51,838 bases of DNA from CAYOLL01 sp964404765 [NCBI: uncultured Gemmatimonadota bacterium] (GCA_964404765.1 CAYOLL010000024.1:1-51838); one strand, 5' to 3'; counted from the stretch's first letter, positions 31,474 through 39,988 are shown. Notes: generated by a model not told the origin, from the sequence alone. Numbers and translations are program-made.

Positions 31474-33849
31474 TTATTGAGGTGTAAAGCCGACTTTTTT
31501 AAAGTGTGCTCCCAATCGCGACAAAAACACAGTTTGCTGCGCCGGATCAAGCAGCAGCAGGACTTGCCCAACTGCGCGCTGAAAGTTAACCAAATCAATC
31601 AAGAAATCATAGACCGAATTTGCGGCAGCCAACTCTGCGACCAACGCGGCGTTTTGTGCGTCAATCAATTCGACTACGGACAATGACCCCGTCGAGTAGT
31701 TGTTGGTAATGATTTCCAGGTTTTTGCGGGCAGCGGCGGCAGCTTCATAGGTCTGATCAATACCGGCATGGGCAGCCCCGGCCAAATGCATATTCATCCA
31801 GGTGTTTTGGGTCAGCTTTTCGACTAACGACCTACGTTGGGCCTGCAGTTGCTTTAATATTGCCGCGGCTTTGTTTTTCTCCGCGACATCTCGACTGCCT
31901 TTGTACAGCGGCAGGCTGGCCTGAATGCCCACGCTCCACTCGGTATCGTCCGGTGCGCCGGGGTAGGATTGTGCGCCAACGCCGTCTTTATAAACATGCT
32001 GTTTGACTTCGGCTTGCAACGCCAAATCGGGTAGCCAAATATCTCGTTGGCTGGACTGCAGCGCCCGTTGCTGCGCGGCAATGGCGGTATCTAATTGCTT
32101 AAGCTCCGGCGAGTTCTCCAAAGTCAATTGGGCCATAAAATCCTTGGCAATTTCGAATGTCAACGGATTATCCATGTAAATAACAACCTGGCTTTTAATC
32201 ATGGAAAGGAGCGAATCACCCACGCCGATATCGCGGGTAGCAACCACTTCGGTTAACTGTCGGTGCAGAACCTGACTAAGCGCGATTTCGGCAATTTGAC
32301 GCCTGGCATCGGCGTCAATTACATCTTTGCGGCGAGTGGCAATTTCCACCTCCCAGCGGTGCAATTCGCCTGGCCAACCGGCGCCAATGGCCTGACGAAC
32401 ACGGGCAAGTTCCAGATTAGCGTGCGTTTTTTTTAAGTTGTCGCGTTGAATATGCACAAATGTCTTAACCTGAAGCACGTTCAGATAGGCAATGGCCGCA
32501 GCCCGGCCAATATCTTGCCGCTGCGCCTCATGATCGGCCTCGCGGCCTTGTTGTAATTGGCGCTGGATATTTAAATTGGCCAGTAACGGTTCGGAAAAAA
32601 TGGGTTGCGTCCATTTAAGGCCGGCAGCCACTTCGCGCTCCGGATAAAGACCGGCTCGATCCCTGTCGATTTGTGTCCCCAACGTATTCACTTGCAGATT
32701 GGGCCGCAGATAGCTGCGAGCGATGCGAACATCTTGGGCTCCGGCAATTACATTTTGTTCGCTCGCAGTGATGTCCAGATTTTGAAGCATGGCTTCCTTG
32801 ATGGCTTCCACCAGGCTTATTGACTGACCGGCCGGCTCCACCTCATGATTAAGCAGCTCGGCTTCGGTCAAAATGTCCCAACGGGGATAAAAGCCAATGG
32901 CGCGGGCTGTAGCCATGTTAATGGTCAGCTTCTGACCAACGGCAAAACCAGTGGGCAGTGTGCCGGCATCCTGCCCACCGGCAATACGCTGAATGTTTAG
33001 AGCCAGGCGGCGGGCAAGCTGTGGGAAGTATGTTTCGGGCAAAATTCCGGCCATAAACCCTTGCTTGACATCGGTCTCGCCCAGCAAGGCAAAAGATGGC
33101 AGCCGCAATTTAATCAAGCCTTGCACCAAATGCGCGTATTCCGCCGGGGCAAGATGAATCATGGCTCCGATGTAGACTCCGTCGACGTCGGGCGGAATCG
33201 CCCGCAAAGCTTCTTCTGCGGATGTGCCAACCCGGATGAACTCGAATTTTAAATTTTGCTCGAAAAATGTCTGCTCAATTGGCTTCTGCAAAGACGGTAT
33301 CGCTTCCAAAAATGGCTTACTTAGCAGCACAGCCAGCTTTTTAAACGGATAAATATCATAAAAAGCTTTAACATCGCGCTGGACGGTCTGTGGTATATCC
33401 AGATAGGATAAGTTTTTTATCCCGCTGACGCCGTCTTTATGGGGCAACCCCTGGATGCCGGCGTCGATAACAAAGGGTGCAACAACCGGCTTCTGCAAAT
33501 TCTGGCGCAAGCAGGCCTGGTGCGAGGCCAGTACGCCGGCGGCAATTACCAGATCCACACCGGGATCGTCGAGCAGCTGCGTCAACGCTTTATTGACACC
33601 GATCAGCGTCCAATCCGCTGTCAACGTCTTGTCATCCGGAAAGCGGGCCTCAATCTCGCCGCGCAACAACTCTGATATTTCCTTATGGAATAAATCTATG
33701 GTCAGGTCATTGCCAAGCCAGGGGCCGTCCAGCACAACGCCGATACGTAACGGACGGGCTTCCGCGCCAAATAAGCCGCTGAAAATTGTCCATAGGCCGC
33801 CGAAAATAAAAATTCGGACGGTTTTCGATATTCGTAATTTGTTCATCAT
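31474..33849 (-). CDS. Periplasmic-binding-protein/TolC outer-membrane fusion protein
   Basis: This 791-residue exported protein has two recognisable halves. After a signal peptide (about 1-32), residues 35-335 form a periplasmic-binding fold of the ABC_sub_bind type: RIGVVLDGPWLGND, VDLVIAAGVLASHQ, AVLLSKPF, DGVYIGAMIHL and FMAGILPETYFPQLARRLALN. Residues 350-785 are a TolC/outer-membrane-efflux domain with paired long-helix repeats: LVEAIKEAMLQNLDITASEQNV, KWTQPIF, AQLTLENSPELKQLDTAIAAQQ and SLPLYKGSRDVAEKN. Separately encoded forms of both are common, but a single chain linking a ligand-binding lobe to an outer-membrane channel is unusual. It lies upstream of the TRAP binding protein with VapBC and TatT before it, all on one strand. 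A ligand-gated channel is a reasonable guess, not shown. Confidence 0.85.
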   Translation of the reverse strand: MMNKLRISKTVRIFIFGGLWTIFSGLFGAEARPLRIGVVLDGPWLGNDLTIDLFHKEISELLRGEIEARFPDDKTLTADWTLIGVNKALTQLLDDPGVDLVIAAGVLASHQACLRQNLQKPVVAPFVIDAGIQGLPHKDGVSGIKNLSYLDIPQTVQRDVKAFYDIYPFKKLAVLLSKPFLEAIPSLQKPIEQTFFEQNLKFEFIRVGTSAEEALRAIPPDVDGVYIGAMIHLAPAEYAHLVQGLIKLRLPSFALLGETDVKQGFMAGILPETYFPQLARRLALNIQRIAGGQDAGTLPTGFAVGQKLTINMATARAIGFYPRWDILTEAELLNHEVEPAGQSISLVEAIKEAMLQNLDITASEQNVIAGAQDVRIARSYLRPNLQVNTLGTQIDRDRAGLYPEREVAAGLKWTQPIFSEPLLANLNIQRQLQQGREADHEAQRQDIGRAAAIAYLNVLQVKTFVHIQRDNLKKTHANLELARVRQAIGAGWPGELHRWEVEIATRRKDVIDADARRQIAEIALSQVLHRQLTEVVATRDIGVGDSLLSMIKSQVVIYMDNPLTFEIAKDFMAQLTLENSPELKQLDTAIAAQQRALQSSQRDIWLPDLALQAEVKQHVYKDGVGAQSYPGAPDDTEWSVGIQASLPLYKGSRDVAEKNKAAAILKQLQAQRRSLVEKLTQNTWMNMHLAGAAHAGIDQTYEAAAAARKNLEIITNNYSTGSLSVVELIDAQNAALVAELAAANSVYDFLIDLVNFQRAVGQVLLLLDPAQQTVFLSRLGAHFKKVGFTPQ

Positions 33850-33955
33850 TACTTGTCACTCTCTAAAAAATTTAATCAAATGACCCGAGAATGCCTGAAA
33901 TTCTGCAAGAATGATTGGTTTTGCTCGTGCTGCTTTGCGCCAAATAAATGATCGG

Positions 33956-34354
33956 CTAAATCCAGTTCTCAATTTCCAGATCAGTCACCCGTGAAAACTC
34001 GCTGTAGTTGTTTGTTACCAAAACCGCATCTTCCGAAATAGCGTGAGCAGCGATAAGCAAATCAAAAGAGCCAATTGGCGTCCCTTTCTTTTGGAGATCG
34101 TATCGTATTGTGGCCGCTACTGTTGCAGCTTTTTGATCAAATCCGACAACAGTAAGCGGGTCCAGAAAGCTGTCAAGAGCCATACGGCTTTTTTGACTGC
34201 CGCGTTGCAATGCGCCATACTCCAACTCAAAACAAACGACCGATGAAAGATATATAGCTTTAGGACGTAATATCTGAAACTTCTGGATAACTTTCTCAGG
34301 CCGCTGTTTCAAAATATAAATGCAAATATTGGTATCAAGCATGTACTTCGTCAT
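33956..34354 (-). CDS. vapC: VapC-type PIN-domain toxin
   Basis: This 132-residue PIN-domain ribonuclease is the toxin of a type II toxin-antitoxin pair. It begins MTKYMLDTNICIYIL, with the first catalytic Asp at residue 7. It continues SSVVCFELEYGA (Glu about 44), TPIGSFDLLIAAHA (Asp about 98) and a terminal TNNYSEFSRV, so the acidic set is complete. The ATG overlaps the antitoxin stop by four bases (ATGA), as is usual. Length is normal. The pair sits inside a run of transport genes. Confidence 0.93.
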   Translation of the reverse strand: MTKYMLDTNICIYILKQRPEKVIQKFQILRPKAIYLSSVVCFELEYGALQRGSQKSRMALDSFLDPLTVVGFDQKAATVAATIRYDLQKKGTPIGSFDLLIAAHAISEDAVLVTNNYSEFSRVTDLEIENWI

Positions 34355-34638
34355 TCAAAGCTTTCCCGTTCCTGAAATTGAATGGTTTTTCGCTCATTTT
34401 TTAGATAGTCATCCATAAAGTCAGTATACTCTTGAGGGGAAAAATTAAGATTTGCCCACCAATCTTCCCACCAATTTTCAGCGTTTTCTTTTACTCGTAA
34501 CGTACCTATATCGTACTTTTGCTCACTTAGACCGATAAGAGATGCAAAATAATCATCAACGGTTATTCCGTATCGCCCGGCTTGCTTTCGGGCAATAACG
34601 ACCTTATCTTCGGGAAGCTGTATGGTAAGTGTTGTCAT
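34351..34638 (-). CDS. VapB-like antitoxin
   Basis: This 95-residue partner of the PIN toxin has an N-terminus (MTTLTIQLPEDKVVIARKQA) like ribbon-helix-helix antitoxins with a TIQLPE strand. The remainder is acidic and aromatic, with WWEDWWANLNFSPQEYTDFMDDYL, suited to wrapping the toxin. It starts 15 bases after the TatT stop and overlaps vapC by four bases. The ATG has GAAAGGAAACTC in front. The family subclass is uncertain. Confidence 0.85.
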   Translation of the reverse strand: MTTLTIQLPEDKVVIARKQAGRYGITVDDYFASLIGLSEQKYDIGTLRVKENAENWWEDWWANLNFSPQEYTDFMDDYLKNERKTIQFQERESFE

Positions 34639-34653
34639 GACAGAGTTTCCTTT

Positions 34654-35532
34654 CTAAAAGAGGTCTTCCATCTGATCAAGCAGCGTTTGTGCCCGTCGTT
34701 TGGATAGCATGGTCAACAATTTCTGCTCCGGCAGAATATCAATCGGCGCGGCTAATACGTCAGTTAGCGTACTTTTAAAAAGCTCTTCATCCAGAGTTGT
34801 GCGGGCGTAATATTGGGCGTAGTAGACTTTAGTCAGTAAAAATTTGTTGTCGGTCAACTGCATGGCCCGGTCAAAATGCTTTTTAGCTGTGTCGGGATTA
34901 CCGCCCATCATGCGCGGCAGCGAGCCGTAGTATGAGCCGAGGAATAAATGGGCGCCGCCGAAATAAAAACCTTCATCCAGCGTGAGAACCCGGTTCATCA
35001 GAGCCATCACTTTGGGTAAATCGCCAATGGCCTCGACCGAAGTGCGGTTAAGATTGGCGTACGCGCCCCAATTGTAGCCAAGCCAAAACAGATGCGGCAC
35101 ATCGCTTTTTTTGGCCGTTTGCAGCGCCCGCTCAAATTCGGCCAGCGGCGCATTGAATTTAGCGTAGATGCCTTTGTTCTTGCGCTGGAGAATTTTCAGC
35201 GCGAAATCTTTACCGCGCAGGTAGAATTTGGAAGCGCGCTCGGGATCGACCTCCTCTACAAAAGCCAGGGCATAGCCGCCATAGCCCTGCGAGGTCATCA
35301 ACAAAAGGTCGGTGTTGCTTGGATCACTGCGGACCAATGCCTCCAGCAATTTTAAATTCCCGGCAATGGCCTGCTCGGCTAATCGCAAGTCATCTTCTTC
35401 AAACATGACGTCCATGCCGTTAGCCAGAATGCCATCCATTACACCGACAGCAATTTTGCTGATGGAACAACTGCTTTGGCTTAAAATTACTCCGAGCAGT
35501 GCTAATTTTATAAGCGCTTTAATTGATCTCAC
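34654..35532 (-). CDS. TatT-family TPR lipoprotein (TRAP-associated)
   Basis: This 292-residue protein resembles the TatT family (Treponema Tp0956), a trimeric TPR lipoprotein with a central pore that associates with the TRAP binding protein Tp0957. A lipobox SQSSC is at about residues 19-23. The family pattern is well kept: KIAVGVMDGILANGMDVMFEEDDLRLAEQA, LLLMTSQGYGGYALAFVEE, HLFWLGYNWGAYANLNR and HLFLGSYYGSLPRMMGGNP. It is the first gene of the minus-strand run that ends in the DctP-type protein, supporting a TPR-associated TRAP system interrupted by other genes. Membrane subunits are not in the window. Confidence 0.9.
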   Translation of the reverse strand: MRSIKALIKLALLGVILSQSSCSISKIAVGVMDGILANGMDVMFEEDDLRLAEQAIAGNLKLLEALVRSDPSNTDLLLMTSQGYGGYALAFVEEVDPERASKFYLRGKDFALKILQRKNKGIYAKFNAPLAEFERALQTAKKSDVPHLFWLGYNWGAYANLNRTSVEAIGDLPKVMALMNRVLTLDEGFYFGGAHLFLGSYYGSLPRMMGGNPDTAKKHFDRAMQLTDNKFLLTKVYYAQYYARTTLDEELFKSTLTDVLAAPIDILPEQKLLTMLSKRRAQTLLDQMEDLF

Positions 35533-35871
35533 AGGATGTCCTTTTTGTTAATGAGGTTAATTTGGGTAGGAAGTTTCAGGATATATAGTATACCATAAAC
35601 GCGCTGAAAAAATAGATGTATTGAAAATGGATGTCAAGTTAATTCAAATTTGCAAGACCGGGTAGCCGCAATAAAGCACAGCGGAAATCCGACAATTCCG
35701 TTTAAAACCTCTGGGCGTAGCGCATTTGTGGATCTATTCGTAATTCCACAGAAACTCAGCGCTGTGGTTTCTCCACTGAAGGTTAAGCGTTAGCACGGAA
35801 GCACTGGAATAAAAGCTTGACAATAGAAGTATTTTTCCTTAGAATTCGGCTTTATTTGTGCGAATTTAAGA

Positions 35872-36064
35872 CCTGAATAATTCATAAACGCAAGAGACGC
35901 AAACGGCGCAAACGACGCAACCGCTTGATTTGTTTTAAATTAGCTGAATTTAAAAAGATTAGGTTGCCTCACAATCCATTTTTAAGATATAAATTCGCAA
36001 CTTGCGTCTTTAGCGTCAATTGCGACGTTTGCGTTAAGATTTGTGAATAATTCGAATAATTCAG
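35872..36064. repeat. Palindromic repeat with GACGCAA words
   Basis: The ends CCTGAATAATTC (from 35872) and GAATAATTCAGG (to 36064) are near-perfect inverses. Inside the left arm ACGCAAGAGACGCAAACGGC repeats the word GACGCAA or GGCGCAA several times (about 35888-35920). The right arm carries the inverse (TTGCGTCTTTAGCGTC, TTGCGACGTTTGCGTT, about 36002-36035). It lies in a 642-base gap between the divergent TatT and sigma-factor genes. The rest of that gap is AT-rich without a supported gene. Confidence 0.65.
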
Positions 36065-36174
36065 GAAGAAGTCGTTAGCTGCATCTGTAATTCTACCTTT
36101 TTTTCGGAGTAATGATTTTTCGGGAATTTATCAGCGACTGTCTTGTATGAACAATTGACTGGATGGATTAGACT

Positions 36175-36753
36175 TTGAAACAAACGACGTTCGCAAAATT
36201 AACCGAATTGAGTGATGACGAGATTATCCTCGACGCCCAAAAAGGGAGCACGGTAGCCTTTGACGAATTAGTTAAGCGCTATCGCAAGCGGGTGTACGCG
36301 CTGGCTTATCAAATGACGTACGATTCTGAAGATGCCGATGACCTGGCTCAGGAAGCCTTTATCCGGGCCTACGAAGCCATTGGGCGCTTTCAGATCGGCA
36401 TGAAGTTTTATACCTGGATCTACCGGATTGTCGTCAATCTGTGTATAAATCATAAGAAGCGCAAGGCTCGCTCGGTCAATTTAGAGCCCGAAGACGAAGC
36501 GGCAATCCCGGCAAAACCGCAGTCCAACCCCGGCGTTATCCTCGAAGATGCCGAGTTGGGTGAGACCATCCGCGCGGCAATGGACGAGCTGCCGGAGCAT
36601 CAAAAAACAGTCTTTACACTGCGCGTGTTTCAGGATTTATCGTACCAGGAAATTGCTGACACACTGGAGATTTCGCTGGGCACGGTTATGTCACGGCTTA
36701 ATCGGGCGCGTGAGGCGCTTAAAGTCAGTTTGAAAGAATATGTTAGCTTGTAA
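36175..36753 (+). CDS. ECF-type RNA polymerase sigma factor
   Basis: This 192-residue sigma-70-family factor is of the extracytoplasmic-function class. Region 2 spans about residues 22-95 (AFDELVKRYRKRVYALAYQM, DADDLAQEAFIRAYEAIGRF, FYTWIYRIVVNLCINHKKRK). Region 4 spans about 130-185 (ELPEHQKTVFTLRVFQDLSY, then EIADTLEISLGTVMSRLNRA). The start appears to be TTG at 36175 with a weak GGATGG upstream, and no ATG in the right place fits region 2. The next gene encodes a membrane-anchored protein with an anti-sigma-type N-terminus, the usual partner. A palindromic element sits between them. Confidence 0.93.
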   Translation: MKQTTFAKLTELSDDEIILDAQKGSTVAFDELVKRYRKRVYALAYQMTYDSEDADDLAQEAFIRAYEAIGRFQIGMKFYTWIYRIVVNLCINHKKRKARSVNLEPEDEAAIPAKPQSNPGVILEDAELGETIRAAMDELPEHQKTVFTLRVFQDLSYQEIADTLEISLGTVMSRLNRAREALKVSLKEYVSL

Positions 36754-36757
36754 GATT

Positions 36758-36874
36758 GTAACTTCTCAAAAAGTGTTGGCAAATCAAACCTTGCGAAGGC
36801 TTCGGTGCACAACTTTATCATATTTGCAGAAAAACCTTCGCAGGGTTACCAATAGTTAGTTATTGAGAAATTAC
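36758..36874. mobile_element. Composite palindromic element between sigma and anti-sigma genes
   Basis: Outer inverted repeats GTAACTTCTCAA (36758-36769) and TTGAGAAATTAC (36863-36874) match at 11 of 12 positions. They enclose the 61-bp inner palindrome (36787-36847) with arms AACCTTGCGAAGGCTT and AAACCTTCGCAGGGTT. The inner part is an open frame reading NLAKAS, eight variable residues, then EKPSQG. The element starts 5 bases after the sigma-factor stop and ends 22 bases before the anti-sigma start, so it lies wholly in the intercistronic RNA and would fold into a strong hairpin. Confidence 0.85.
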
Positions 36875-36895
36875 GTTAAGATGAAGAGGGGAAAG

Positions 36896-38500
36896 ATGAA
36901 GACGGAAGCAATGGAAGAATTGTTGGGACGCTACATAGACGGAGAGCTCGACGCTGCGCAAAAAGAGCATGTGGAGGCCGAATTGCGCAACAATCCGCAA
37001 TATCGGGAATTGCTCCATGCCTATCAGCAAATTGATTCGCTGACCAAAAAAGCCGTTGCCTACGAGCCCGGCGAAGCTTATTGGGACACGTTTAATCTGC
37101 GCTTGCATCAAAAAATGGAGGCTCGCCCAAAAGTGGAGCCTGCCGGTTTTTGGGCTTTTTTGCAACAATGGTTGAGCGTTCCGGTCCTGCGCCTGGCCAG
37201 CGTGACTATTCCGGTAGTACTCGTCGGTTTTGTCGGTTTATATGTCTATCAGAACCGGTTGGATCAACAGGAGTTTGTCGCGACGGTGACAGAGCAAATG
37301 ACGCTGCCCGCGCCGGCGATAACACCCGCATTAGAAGATAAAATATCGTCCGAAACCGCTGCGTCCGTAGAAGAAACGGGTTCCGCCGCCAGTCCGGTTG
37401 AAGCGCCTGCCGGCGCGTCATCATTAGCACAGCCGGCCGCTGCGCCGCTTGCCGCCGGTGAAGCGCGGGCCAGTCGCGAAATCGTCACCCAACCTGCCCC
37501 CGCAGTAACCGACTTGCCGGCGCAGCGTTGGAAAGACCAGGCTGCTAACTCCAACACAGCTTCTGCTGGCACGACTGCGCCAAGACCCACCGCGAGCAAT
37601 GAACTGGCAGAATTAAAGCCTGTTTATAAAAAATCCGAACCATTGGTCGAAGCTGAAAAAAGCGACAGCGGCCCGACCACGCCGTCAGCGCTGGCCGCAA
37701 AAACTACTGATCACGCAGTGCCCATGGATAAGACCGGCACACTCGGCGACATGCTGGCGGCTACGACGCAAAAGTCCGCGCCAATGGAAGCCGCCCGGCT
37801 CGGTACAGACGAAAGCGACAATAATGGTTTGCGCGGCAGTTTGATGTCTACCCCGCATACGCCCTTATCAAAAGTCGACCGGCCAAAATTGCCGGATCGC
37901 TTGCTCAATTCGGTTCGGATTGCCAAAGAGATGCTGTTGGCAGGACCTTTTGATAATCAGGCGCGTCAGGGTTTTGTGGGTAATTCAAGGGCAAAAAGTT
38001 ACGGCGCATTCCCCGTCGATAGCCAGCCGGTGCTGAAGTCGCTTTGGGTCGAACAGGGGCAAATTTATTTTACCGAATTAACGGTTGAGCGGGCGAATGC
38101 TTCCGCCGGCGTCGTTGCCATCAATGCCCAGGGCAAGGTTGGTACAACGCTTGCCAATGTCAATCTGACAAAACTGCGCCAGACGGTTGACGCCTATGTT
38201 GACGAAAACGGGCGCTACCTGCTGCAAGCTGCGGATCAATTACCGATCCAGGATGGAGTAGAAAAATTTCCGCTGACCAACCCGAACTTGTTGGAAGGCT
38301 GGGAGTTTTATGACTTTTTCTGGAATGAAGCCGAACAAACCGTTTGGGCCCGCTTTCACAGTAGTTTGCTGCCGTCATCCGCGCCCAGAAATAGCCACCG
38401 TTTAGGTGAATATGGCGCGCTTTGGCTCAGATTGAATCCGGAATCCGCCGAGATTCTTAGCACAACATTAAGCCGGCTTCAAGTGGTTGTTTGGGAATAA
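36896..38500 (+). CDS. Probable membrane-anchored anti-sigma factor
   Basis: The protein has 534 residues from the ATG at 36896, which has GAGGGGAAAG before it. The N-terminal 60 residues (MEELLGRYIDGELDAAQKEHVEAELRNNPQYRELLHAYQQI) resemble the sigma-binding domain of anti-sigma factors but lack the HxxxCxxC zinc motif. One membrane segment lies near residues 93-115 (ASVTIPVVLVGFVGLYVY). The outer part has an Ala/Pro/Thr-rich linker (about 120-290) and a C-terminal folded region from about 330 with YFTELTVERANASAGVVAIN and LLQAADQLPIQDGVEKF. Its position directly after the ECF sigma gene supports the role. The signal it senses is unknown. Confidence 0.82.
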   Translation: MKTEAMEELLGRYIDGELDAAQKEHVEAELRNNPQYRELLHAYQQIDSLTKKAVAYEPGEAYWDTFNLRLHQKMEARPKVEPAGFWAFLQQWLSVPVLRLASVTIPVVLVGFVGLYVYQNRLDQQEFVATVTEQMTLPAPAITPALEDKISSETAASVEETGSAASPVEAPAGASSLAQPAAAPLAAGEARASREIVTQPAPAVTDLPAQRWKDQAANSNTASAGTTAPRPTASNELAELKPVYKKSEPLVEAEKSDSGPTTPSALAAKTTDHAVPMDKTGTLGDMLAATTQKSAPMEAARLGTDESDNNGLRGSLMSTPHTPLSKVDRPKLPDRLLNSVRIAKEMLLAGPFDNQARQGFVGNSRAKSYGAFPVDSQPVLKSLWVEQGQIYFTELTVERANASAGVVAINAQGKVGTTLANVNLTKLRQTVDAYVDENGRYLLQAADQLPIQDGVEKFPLTNPNLLEGWEFYDFFWNEAEQTVWARFHSSLLPSSAPRNSHRLGEYGALWLRLNPESAEILSTTLSRLQVVVWE

Positions 38501-38536
38501 AATTCGGAATCGCTCAAAAATTCTTGGTAAACTCGA

Positions 38537-38583
38537 AGTTCAATCGGAGCTTTGACATCAATCTCAAAGCTCCGCTTTGAACT
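38537..38583. terminator. Palindrome after the anti-sigma gene
   Basis: AGTTCAA (38537-38543) pairs with TTGAACT (38577-38583), and CGGAGCTTTGA (38545-38555) with TCAAAGCTCCG (38564-38574), giving an almost complete 47-bp palindrome 37 bases after the stop. There is no T run, so it may be a repeat or RNA-stability hairpin and not a classical intrinsic terminator. Confidence 0.45.
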
Positions 38584-38643
38584 CCGCAACTGCCACAAAA
38601 TCTGCCGGTCGTGATTTAAGTACATTTTTAAACCCCACGCTTT

Positions 38644-38856
38644 ATGTCTGAATATCCTTCATCTGAAATCGTATTTACCTACCGCGCGTATAAAAGCAAC
38701 GCTGTTCACATTTTTTGGCACGGAAAGCAAGTTTTGATCCTTAAAAACAGGGCGGCGGAAAAGTTCCTTGCTCGCATTACCCGTCTTGATCAAAACGCAG
38801 CCCAGCTTTTTATGGCAAAAGTAACCGGCAAATTTAAACACGGCACAGAAAGATAG
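38644..38856 (+). CDS. Small conserved-looking protein, unknown
   Basis: This 70-residue basic protein begins MSEYPSSEIVFTYRAYKSNA and has a helical C-terminal half, FLARITRLDQNAAQLFMAKVTGKFKHG. I recall similar ends (a QL.MAK.TG.FKRG pattern) in small conserved hypothetical proteins of other bacteria, but the family has no known function. No strong ribosome-binding site is visible. It stands alone between the anti-sigma gene and a CBS protein on the same strand. Confidence 0.55.
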   Translation: MSEYPSSEIVFTYRAYKSNAVHIFWHGKQVLILKNRAAEKFLARITRLDQNAAQLFMAKVTGKFKHGTER

Positions 38857-39009
38857 CTGCCGCAAAAATCCAACAATTTTAAAAAACACACCGTTTGTAC
38901 TTGCCTTTAATCCCGAAAAATGGTAAAATTCATTTCAAATTATTCATCTTGAACAAGCGCTCTTTTCACCTCACATATATGCCAAACCACTTGCCGGATG
39001 GAGGCTGCC

Positions 39010-39447
39010 ATGAAAATTCGCGACATTTTGCAAAAAAAGGGAAACGCTATCTACACCGTTGCACCGGAAATGACGCTATCTCAAACCATTGCTCTGCTCT
39101 GCGAAAAAAGAATCGGCGCCGTGCTGGTTGTGGACGGCCAAAACAAACTGGTAGGAATTCTTTCGGAGCGGGATATTCTGCGGCAATGTAATTTACGCAC
39201 TAATCTGGATACGACGCCTGTCTCTGCGGCCATGACTTCAAATCTGGTTATCGGTCTGCTCGATGACCCGATTGAGCGCATTATGAATGTGCTGACTGAA
39301 AAGCATATCCGGCATTTGCCTGTTTTGAGCGAGGGCAATAAAATCGAGGGTATGATCTCTATTGGCGATGTTGTCAGCGCATTGCGGGACGAGCGCGAGG
39401 ACGAGATTTTGTATTTGCGGGATTATATGAGCGGCAATTATCGCTAA
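39010..39447 (+). CDS. Two-CBS-domain protein
   Basis: This 145-residue cytosolic protein is a tandem pair of CBS domains (about 5-62 and 75-135), the fold that binds adenine nucleotides. Typical segments are TVAPEMTLSQTIALLCEKRIGAVLVVD, KLVGILSERDILRQC, HLPVLSEGNKIEGMISIGDVV and the terminal VSALRDEREDEILYLRDYM. The ATG at 39010 has GGAGG at a good distance. An upstream ATG at 38998 lies before that site. It has no attached effector domain, so it probably regulates a partner. YbeY follows after a palindromic spacer. Confidence 0.92.
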   Translation: MKIRDILQKKGNAIYTVAPEMTLSQTIALLCEKRIGAVLVVDGQNKLVGILSERDILRQCNLRTNLDTTPVSAAMTSNLVIGLLDDPIERIMNVLTEKHIRHLPVLSEGNKIEGMISIGDVVSALRDEREDEILYLRDYMSGNYR

Positions 39448-39467
39448 CGAGTGCGGGATAGGCTGGT

Positions 39468-39528
39468 AGGCTGTAGGCTGTTAGGAAGCCTAATAGTCTA
39501 TAGTCTACAGCCTAATAGCCTTCAGCCT
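39468..39528. repeat. Palindromic AGGCTG repeat before ybeY
   Basis: AGGCTGTAGGCTGTTAGG (39468-39485) and CCTAATAGCCTTCAGCCT (39511-39528) are inverse at 16 of 18 positions and enclose a CTAATAGTCTATAGTCTA spacer. It lies 7 bases before the ybeY ATG, where a hairpin could hinder ribosome entry. No ordinary Shine-Dalgarno sequence is visible in that position. Confidence 0.6.
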
Positions 39529-39534
39529 AAATCC

Positions 39535-39981
39535 ATGAAGATTTACATCAATAAAATCAAAGCTTTCCGCTATCCTACCAAGTCGGTTATAAAAGAATTA
39601 GTTCGGGCTATCGTCCTTGCAGAAAAAGTCGCGGTGGCAGAACTGAGTCTGACTTATGTCGATAATTCCTATATTCAGGACATAAACCGACAATATCTGC
39701 ATAAAAATCGGCCAACCGACGTTATTGCCTTTACGCTTTCCGAACCGGAAACACCGGTGATCGGCGATATTTATATTTCGGTGGATCAAGCCAGGCTTCA
39801 AGCCTGCGAATATGGCGTCACTGCGGCTAATGAATTGACCCGGCTGACCTGCCACGGCGTGCTGCATGTCTTGGGCTACGACCATGAAACGCCGACTGAA
39901 CGCGAACAGATGACAGCCAAAGAAGACGAATGGCTTGCCCATTTCACCAATCATATTGACACGCCCCAAAAGGCCGACTAA
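39535..39981 (+). CDS. ybeY: Endoribonuclease YbeY
   Basis: This 148-residue metal-dependent RNase takes part in 16S rRNA 3'-end maturation and ribosome quality control. The zinc motif HGVLHVLGYDH (H-x3-H-x5-H, about residues 104-114) is intact, and NRQYLHKNRPTDVIAFTLSE and GDIYISVDQA are family signatures. The start at 39535 begins the family (MKIYINKIKAF). A frame extending to 39451 runs through a palindromic repeat and is not coding. YbeY usually neighbours phoH or era, but here it follows a CBS protein. Confidence 0.93.
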   Translation: MKIYINKIKAFRYPTKSVIKELVRAIVLAEKVAVAELSLTYVDNSYIQDINRQYLHKNRPTDVIAFTLSEPETPVIGDIYISVDQARLQACEYGVTAANELTRLTCHGVLHVLGYDHETPTEREQMTAKEDEWLAHFTNHIDTPQKAD

Positions 39982-39988
39982 AACGCAT

